Assembly: GCA_025201765.1 (NCBI GenBank)
Contig: MU623438.1
Span: forward strand, 62,001-126,000
Direction of reading: 5' to 3'
DNA length: 64,000 nucleotides
From: Daldinia sp. FL1419
Lineage: Eukaryota; Ascomycota; Sordariomycetes; Xylariales; Hypoxylaceae
Below are positions 59,208 to 64,000 of this stretch, in pieces. How positions within the stretch are numbered: the stretch's first letter is position 1; each line of letters begins with the position of its first letter. The notes below the pieces were generated by a model. It saw only the letters and a list, made by a program, of their open reading frames with translations, was not told the origin of the DNA and made no database searches. A program made the translations under genes and the position numbers.

Positions 59208-59747
59208 TACGACGGCTAAAGTCTTTAAAATCTTGAAGCACAAATTACACCAGCTAGGATATAATTATGAATTCTAATCATCTGCTATTTGGTTTGATAA
59301 ATATGACACTGTTCCATTAGGCATATCGAAATGAAGAACGTAGAAAGTCTTATTATGAGGTAGGCACGCTTGTAGTCCAAGGACCTCTAATAAGACATGC
59401 CTCGGTTGAAAGAACCTTAGCGGCTAGCCATCCCACGGCACGGAGCCTAAGTACTTTGTACTTTCATTAGGTAAGCACATGAAGAGTACCAGGTATGTAC
59501 ATGTAGTTACCTGATAAGATAACGTGGAAGATTTGCAAGTTGGTCCTTCGTCGCCCACCTCAGTTTGAGAGCTTTCCGATTCGTACCCCACCAAACAAGG
59601 GTTCACAAGCGAATTCTGGCCCACATCCACTACAATTAAGCCCACAACTATTTTCCTATCGCAACTTTCATCTTTTTTTTTCCCTTCAACACCAATCCCT
59701 TCGACAATCGTGCTGATAACGTTCACCCGTCAGCCAATTCAGTCAAG
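59208..59747 (+). promoter_or_regulatory. divergent promoter region of the HAD gene and rpl5
   Basis: This 540-base region separates two divergently transcribed genes. A pyrimidine-rich run (TCTTTTTTTTTCCCTT, 59671-59686) lies about 60-75 bases upstream of the rpl5 ATG. That is typical of strongly expressed fungal housekeeping promoters and leaders. No other element was identified. Confidence 0.45.
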
Positions 59748-60882
59748 ATGGTAAGTGCAAGATAAATTATAAGCCAGTGTAACGCCAGAAATGGCAAAAA
59801 GTTACAATATAGGCATTTGATCACAAGAGTCAATGCAAGATGCTTCGGAAAGGAGGAAAATAAATTCTGAAGCGCAAATTGCTGACTCGATGGGTTCTTG
59901 ACAGACGTTCCACAAGGTAGTCAAGAGCAGCTCCTACTACAGGTAAGTAATATAAGAATACACTTCAATTGCACATATTATCTCAAAGCCATGGAACTAA
60001 CTTGCACCTCACAACAGCCGCTTCCAGACCAAGTACAGGCGTCGCCGTGAAGGAAAGACCGATTACTATGCCCGCAAGCGCTTGATCACCCAGGCCAAGA
60101 ACAAGTACAACGCCCCCAAGTATCGTCTCGTTGTCCGCTTCACCAACCGAGATATCATCACTCAGATCGTCAGCTCTGAGATCTCCGGTGACAAGGTCTT
60201 CGCCGCTGCCTACTCCCACGAGCTCAAGGCCTACGGCATCGAGCACGGTCTTACCAACTGGGCTGCCGCCTACGCTACTGGTCTTCTCCTCGCCCGCCGT
60301 GTCCTCAAGAAGCTTGGTCTCGATGAGACTTTCGCTGGTGTTGAGGAGCCCGATGGAGAGTACACCCTGACTGAGGCTGCTGAGCACGATGGTGAGGAGC
60401 GCCGACCTTTCAAGGCCTTCCTTGACGTTGGTCTTGCCCGAACTTCCACCGGTGCCCGTGTCTTTGGTGTCATGAAGGGTGCTTCTGACGGTGGTATCCT
60501 CGTCCCCCACTCCGAGAACCGATTCCCCGGTTTCGACATGGAGACTGAGGAGCTTGACGCCGAGACCCTCAAGAAGTACATCTACGGCGGTCACGTCGCC
60601 GAGTACATGGAGACCCTCGCCGATGACGACGAGGAGCGATACAAGAGCCAGTTCCAGAAGTACCTCGACGATGACATCGAGGCTGACGGTCTTGAGGACC
60701 TCTACACTGAGGCCCACGCCGCTATCCGAGAGGACCCCTTCAAGAAGGCCGAGACCGACGCTCCCAAGAAGAGCAAGGACGAATGGAAGGCCGAGTCCAA
60801 GAAATACAGGACTGCCAAGGCCACCAAGGAGGAGAAGCGTGAGAAGGTCAAGGCTAGAATTGCCGAGCTCCGTGAGGAATAA
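59748..60882 (+). CDS. rpl5: 60S ribosomal protein L5 (uL18)
   Basis: Three exons, 59748-59750 (the ATG alone), 59905-59942 and 60018-60882, encode 301 residues. Introns are 154 and 75 nt with GTAAGT donors and CAG acceptors. The protein follows uL18 closely: [35 protein letters not shown], then YNAPKYRLVVRFTNRDIITQIV. Further on are YGLTNWAAAYATGLLLARR-type sequence (here GIEHGLTNWAAAYATGLL) and FKAFLDVGLARTSTGARVFGVMKGASDGG. The basic C-terminus ends in AELREE. uL18 binds 5S rRNA and joins the 5S RNP of the large subunit. Codon use is strongly biased (GCC, CTC, AAG, GAG), unlike every other gene in the window, as expected for high expression. Length equals the usual family length. Confidence 0.96.
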
Positions 60883-61608
60883 GTGGTTGGTTCTGGGAAA
60901 GGAAAAAAATGGTCACTCCGTATTTACGGTTGTCTTCAGGCATCGGAGTTCATAGGGATGGCTTATTGACGGGTTACTAAACGAATTAATGAAGTTTATG
61001 CACCGTCATCGTCTTGAAATTGAAAATATGTGCGTGACCTAGTAAATAGTAATGGCCCTAGAAGCAAGAGATTCTCATAACGTACATACATGATGATCAA
61101 AGGCCCAAAGTAATACTATGTTGAAAAATGACCTATTGTCGATATCAACTCACAAACCATTTCCCCATCTACCCCATACCAACACAACCAGGTCCATAGA
61201 TTGATCCATCTTAGATCAATACGTATCTTGAGATTCCCATCCAGATCCAGATACCCGCTATTGAGCACAGGATTCCCTTGGGCACGTAAGAGACGATTGA
61301 GCACCAGTTTAATTGGCTAGTGATATAATAAATTGGTTTTTGTTGACTTAGCTTAAGCATGGTGTCGCTAAAATCCGGTTATAACTAAACCCCGACGTCA
61401 TGGACTTCTACCGTTGACTAAATATAGCGTGATGATTCGGTTAGGGATAGAATCGAGCATCTGTTGCTTGATGATGTCTGGATGGGGTTATATATGTGAA
61501 TATATATATTGATACTGTGAAGCGTAGCCTCGGAGATATATACATGAAATAGTTCGGCCAAGCCCGTTCGAACCATCTATTATAAAGTCCTATATTACAA
61601 CTCCAGCC
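60883..61608. other. intergenic region downstream of rpl5
   Basis: About 730 bases lie between the rpl5 stop and the EthD-like start. It holds the rpl5 3' UTR and the next promoter. Short TATATA words occur near 61.50 kb. No gene is seen. Confidence 0.5.
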
Positions 61609-62139
61609 ATGTCGGTATCCAGCAATGAAAAGGGGGCATCTCCAGGTCATCTTCTAGGACTCACCCTACGAGTATATGCGAATCACAAGAATAAGCCAGG
61701 AGACAACGAGGCCTTCTCGCGCGAATATCTTACCAAAGTGGCCAATATCAAGGCTCGGGATGGCATGGAGGTGTACCCACAGGTTGAAAGAGCATAGGCA
61801 AACACGCATATGGCAAACTCACAGGTATATTTTTACCTCGGCAGGTATTTATGCCGGCCTTGTACTGTGTTGTTCTGGAAGAGATGAACTGTCACGGTGA
61901 CCGAGGCTAGGTCGTCTCTTTCTCCCTTGCCCCTTCTCCCCGCCGCATGTACATACTAACCCCAATACCAATAGGACCACGACGTCACAGTAGAGTTATA
62001 CTTCTGCTGCTTCGCAGACCTCGACAAGGTGTGTGCGGACCCGTATGTGAATATGGTTCATACGGCGGCGACGCTTGGCTGGGTTGAGAAGCACGTTGAT
62101 GTCGGGGAGGTGGTTAATATTGATCCTGATAGGAAGTAG
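61609..62139 (+). CDS. EthD-like small protein, middle of gene unresolved
   Basis: The first exon begins at the ATG at 61609 and runs to about 61782 (..HLLGLTLRVYANHKNKPGDNEAFSREYLTKVANIKARDGMEVYPQ). The last exon, 61975-62139, follows a perfect TACTAAC branch site and reads DHDVTVELYFCCFADLDKV, then VHTAATLGWVEKHVDVGEVVNID and stop. Both ends fit the fungal EthD-like (dimeric ferredoxin-like) family. In between, 61845-61905 gives a fitting VFMPALYCVVLEEMNCHGD after a GGCAG acceptor. Its natural donor (GTGACC at about 61898) leaves one base too many for the last exon. No combination of strong sites keeps the frame, so the gene is either spliced at a weak site or broken by a small indel. Function of this family is mostly unknown. 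Confidence 0.55.
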
Positions 62140-64000
62140 ATATATCCACCTTGGGCGAAGTTGCAGGATTTGAGTACTGCGTATTCTTAAGAGATGGGTG
62201 TGGTCTGAGATGTTGGGATATTGTACAGTGAGAAGAAAGGAAATTGGCTTTTCTGTCCAGGCTGGACTTTAGGGCCTGAACCTTAGAGGTCAGGTAGTTG
62301 CGTCGATTATAGGGGATTCCCTCGTTTAGCAAGGCTCCATCCGTTTATATTCTCTCAAAGTCCCTCACAACTTATCAGGCGGTAAGTGTAATCAAATTAG
62401 AATATCTAAGAAGTTCAAAGTGTTAGTTTCAGTTAATTCCCCCTAACAAGTCGTCTATTGCTGTATCTATATCGGTTCTCCCCTGATCTGTTGGGCTTTC
62501 TTTATGTCTTTTATTTACTATATTCCTAACAAGAACTGGTTGACCTGACATGTATTTTATGTAGGGGCCTTACCAAACCCCCTTGCATCTTTTTACTCTC
62601 AGATGTATATTACATCTGAAATAAATTCGTAATGACATTATAGCTCTATCGGTGCCTAGTGTCGGGCTTTTGAAGGTGAAATTTTGGTATGTGATACGAG
62701 TTTTATTGATATTAAATTCTGGATTTTCGAATAGAAATAATTCAAACGCCTATCCAATTGCCTAATAAGTGACCGTAGAACAGAACACGAAGTTGTTGCA
62801 ATCATATTTTATAGGGCTAGGTTGGTTATATATGACATTCGCCAGAGCTGTCTATAGAATCAAGTAAAGTGATACCAATCTATAATAATTTCCCAACTAC
62901 AGAGTGACAGCTAGATCCTAGGCCTCGCACAGATTTATTATTAGTTGTACTACCAAGGAGATACTGCACTTGCGTACCGCGTAAACCCCCCCCAAAAAAA
63001 ACCCTTCGAATCGCCAATACGGCGTCCGATCAACATATGCAAATACCAGCTGTCCTGACCTACCTCGGTCGCTGCCCCCTAAGGGAGAGCCGTTGCAGAA
63101 TGGTACGCCCGATGTTGTATGCATGAAGATACCTACCACCGAATGCAACTCTTACTCGTGATTTTGCTTATTTATACCCCGTGGCCTCTAGCTGTTGGGT
63201 GCTACCTCGAGAATTTTATAGGAGAACACCTGAACCAATGAAACCCGTACCCAAAGAGGCTGTATGCCTTCCACCCGTTGTCAAGGGATCGCAAATTAAG
63301 CTTTTTGATCTATTAATAATTGTAGCTGGAAGTAAGGGGCCGCGTCGGGGGAACAACGCAGATGCGCCTCCAGCAATCAGGGCTGCATTTGAGTAACGAT
63401 AGGTGGACGCTCGGGTATACGAAGGGAACATCTCGTATAGAGTCAATTTTTGTGTTTTATTAGACGGTGCAATTCGCTAGGTTAGGTACGTAGGGCCTTG
63501 CTATGCCGTCCTGATAACACGTCTACAAGTTTAAAATATATTTACCTATGGTAGCAAGTCCTAGCTTCTATCCCATACGTCTTCATTTTAGTATCGCCAA
63601 GTCGAAACTCACGTAGGCAAGTATGTATGTATTAAGCCCAGCTGCACGAGGGATGTCGAGGTGGTCGGAAACGGGAAGAGAGGGAGGTCTAGAAAGGCCC
63701 ATCTTGGACCTGACTACGACTAGCCAATCTAGAAAATAGGCCACACGAGAAGGATTGCCTTTGTATCAATACCTAAAGATGCATCCCTTGATATACCTAC
63801 CTAGGTTACATGTTTGCTCTCTTAGGATTGCCATCGCGGACTTGCTTTTTCCTACGAGGATAAAACACGAGTACCTAGTTTAAGGAAACCTTCCTAAAAA
63901 GCGCGAATGAAATGGGAAAGTCATTAATATATCTCTTTTAATAAGATAATAATGGCTGACTTATGACGGGGTCGGCAGAAGCCGCATCACCTGATGGGTT
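62140..64000. other. 1.9-kb terminal region without recognisable genes
   Basis: Only short frames occur (the longest about 76 codons near 62.9-63.4 kb on both strands) with no family features. A TACCTACCTAGGT motif is present at 63794-63806. It may be the flank of a gene outside the window. Confidence 0.5.

Noticed and set aside
59983..60717. 244-codon open frame on the minus strand across rpl5
   Set aside because: It is the antisense shadow of a strongly codon-biased gene. The protein is a monotonous Leu/Val/Gly series with no family feature, while the plus strand is clearly uL18.

Overview
The window is chromosomal DNA of a filamentous ascomycete (Pezizomycotina, probably Sordariomycetes; the order is a guess). 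The signs are short spliceosomal introns of about 50-150 nt with GT(R)AGT donors and CTAAC-type branch points, a fungal Zn2Cys6/MHR regulator, Atg5, DUF3431, a Dal5-type MFS carrier and an EthD-like protein. No tRNA, rRNA, CRISPR array, intact transposon or biosynthetic cluster was recognised. Exon borders were derived by hand from reading frame, splice signals and family conservation, with no transcript or alignment data.

Layout. 0.5-10.5 kb (+): one very large gene for a 3,275-residue, mostly disordered acidic protein. 11.0-11.8 kb (-): a small ankyrin-repeat protein, convergent with it. 11.8-16.4 kb: no gene. 16.4-18.0 kb (-) and 18.7-19.4 kb (+): a divergent pair, a CSA/Rad28-like WD40 repair protein and a small Rrn10-like (Pol I upstream activating factor) protein. 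19.4-34.1 kb: a gene desert of about 14.7 kb with microsatellites and many copies of a short palindromic TACCTAGGTAGGTA motif. 34.1-37.8 kb (+): a six-exon Zn2Cys6 transcription factor. 40.7-41.8 kb (-): atg5. 44.5-48.7 kb (-): a SNF2-family ATPase with a tail rich in SUMO-type motifs. 50.5-52.7 kb (-): a ten-exon MFS transporter. 53.9-55.0 kb (-): a DUF3431 type II membrane protein. 57.1-57.7 kb (-): a zinc nucleobase/nucleoside deaminase. 58.2-59.2 kb (-): a HAD-like hydrolase. 59.7-60.9 kb (+): ribosomal protein L5 (uL18). 61.6-62.1 kb (+): an EthD-like gene whose middle cannot be spliced cleanly.

The genes are mostly unrelated housekeeping or accessory functions (autophagy, repair, rDNA transcription, ribosome, transport, regulation) and do not form an obvious pathway. 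I did not find a convincing new multi-gene system. The points most worth a second look are the giant disordered protein, the interleaved SUMO-interaction and sumoylation motifs on the SNF2 protein, two introns whose length is a multiple of three and which contain no stop codon, two genes with frame conflicts at a splice junction, and the dispersed 14-mer.
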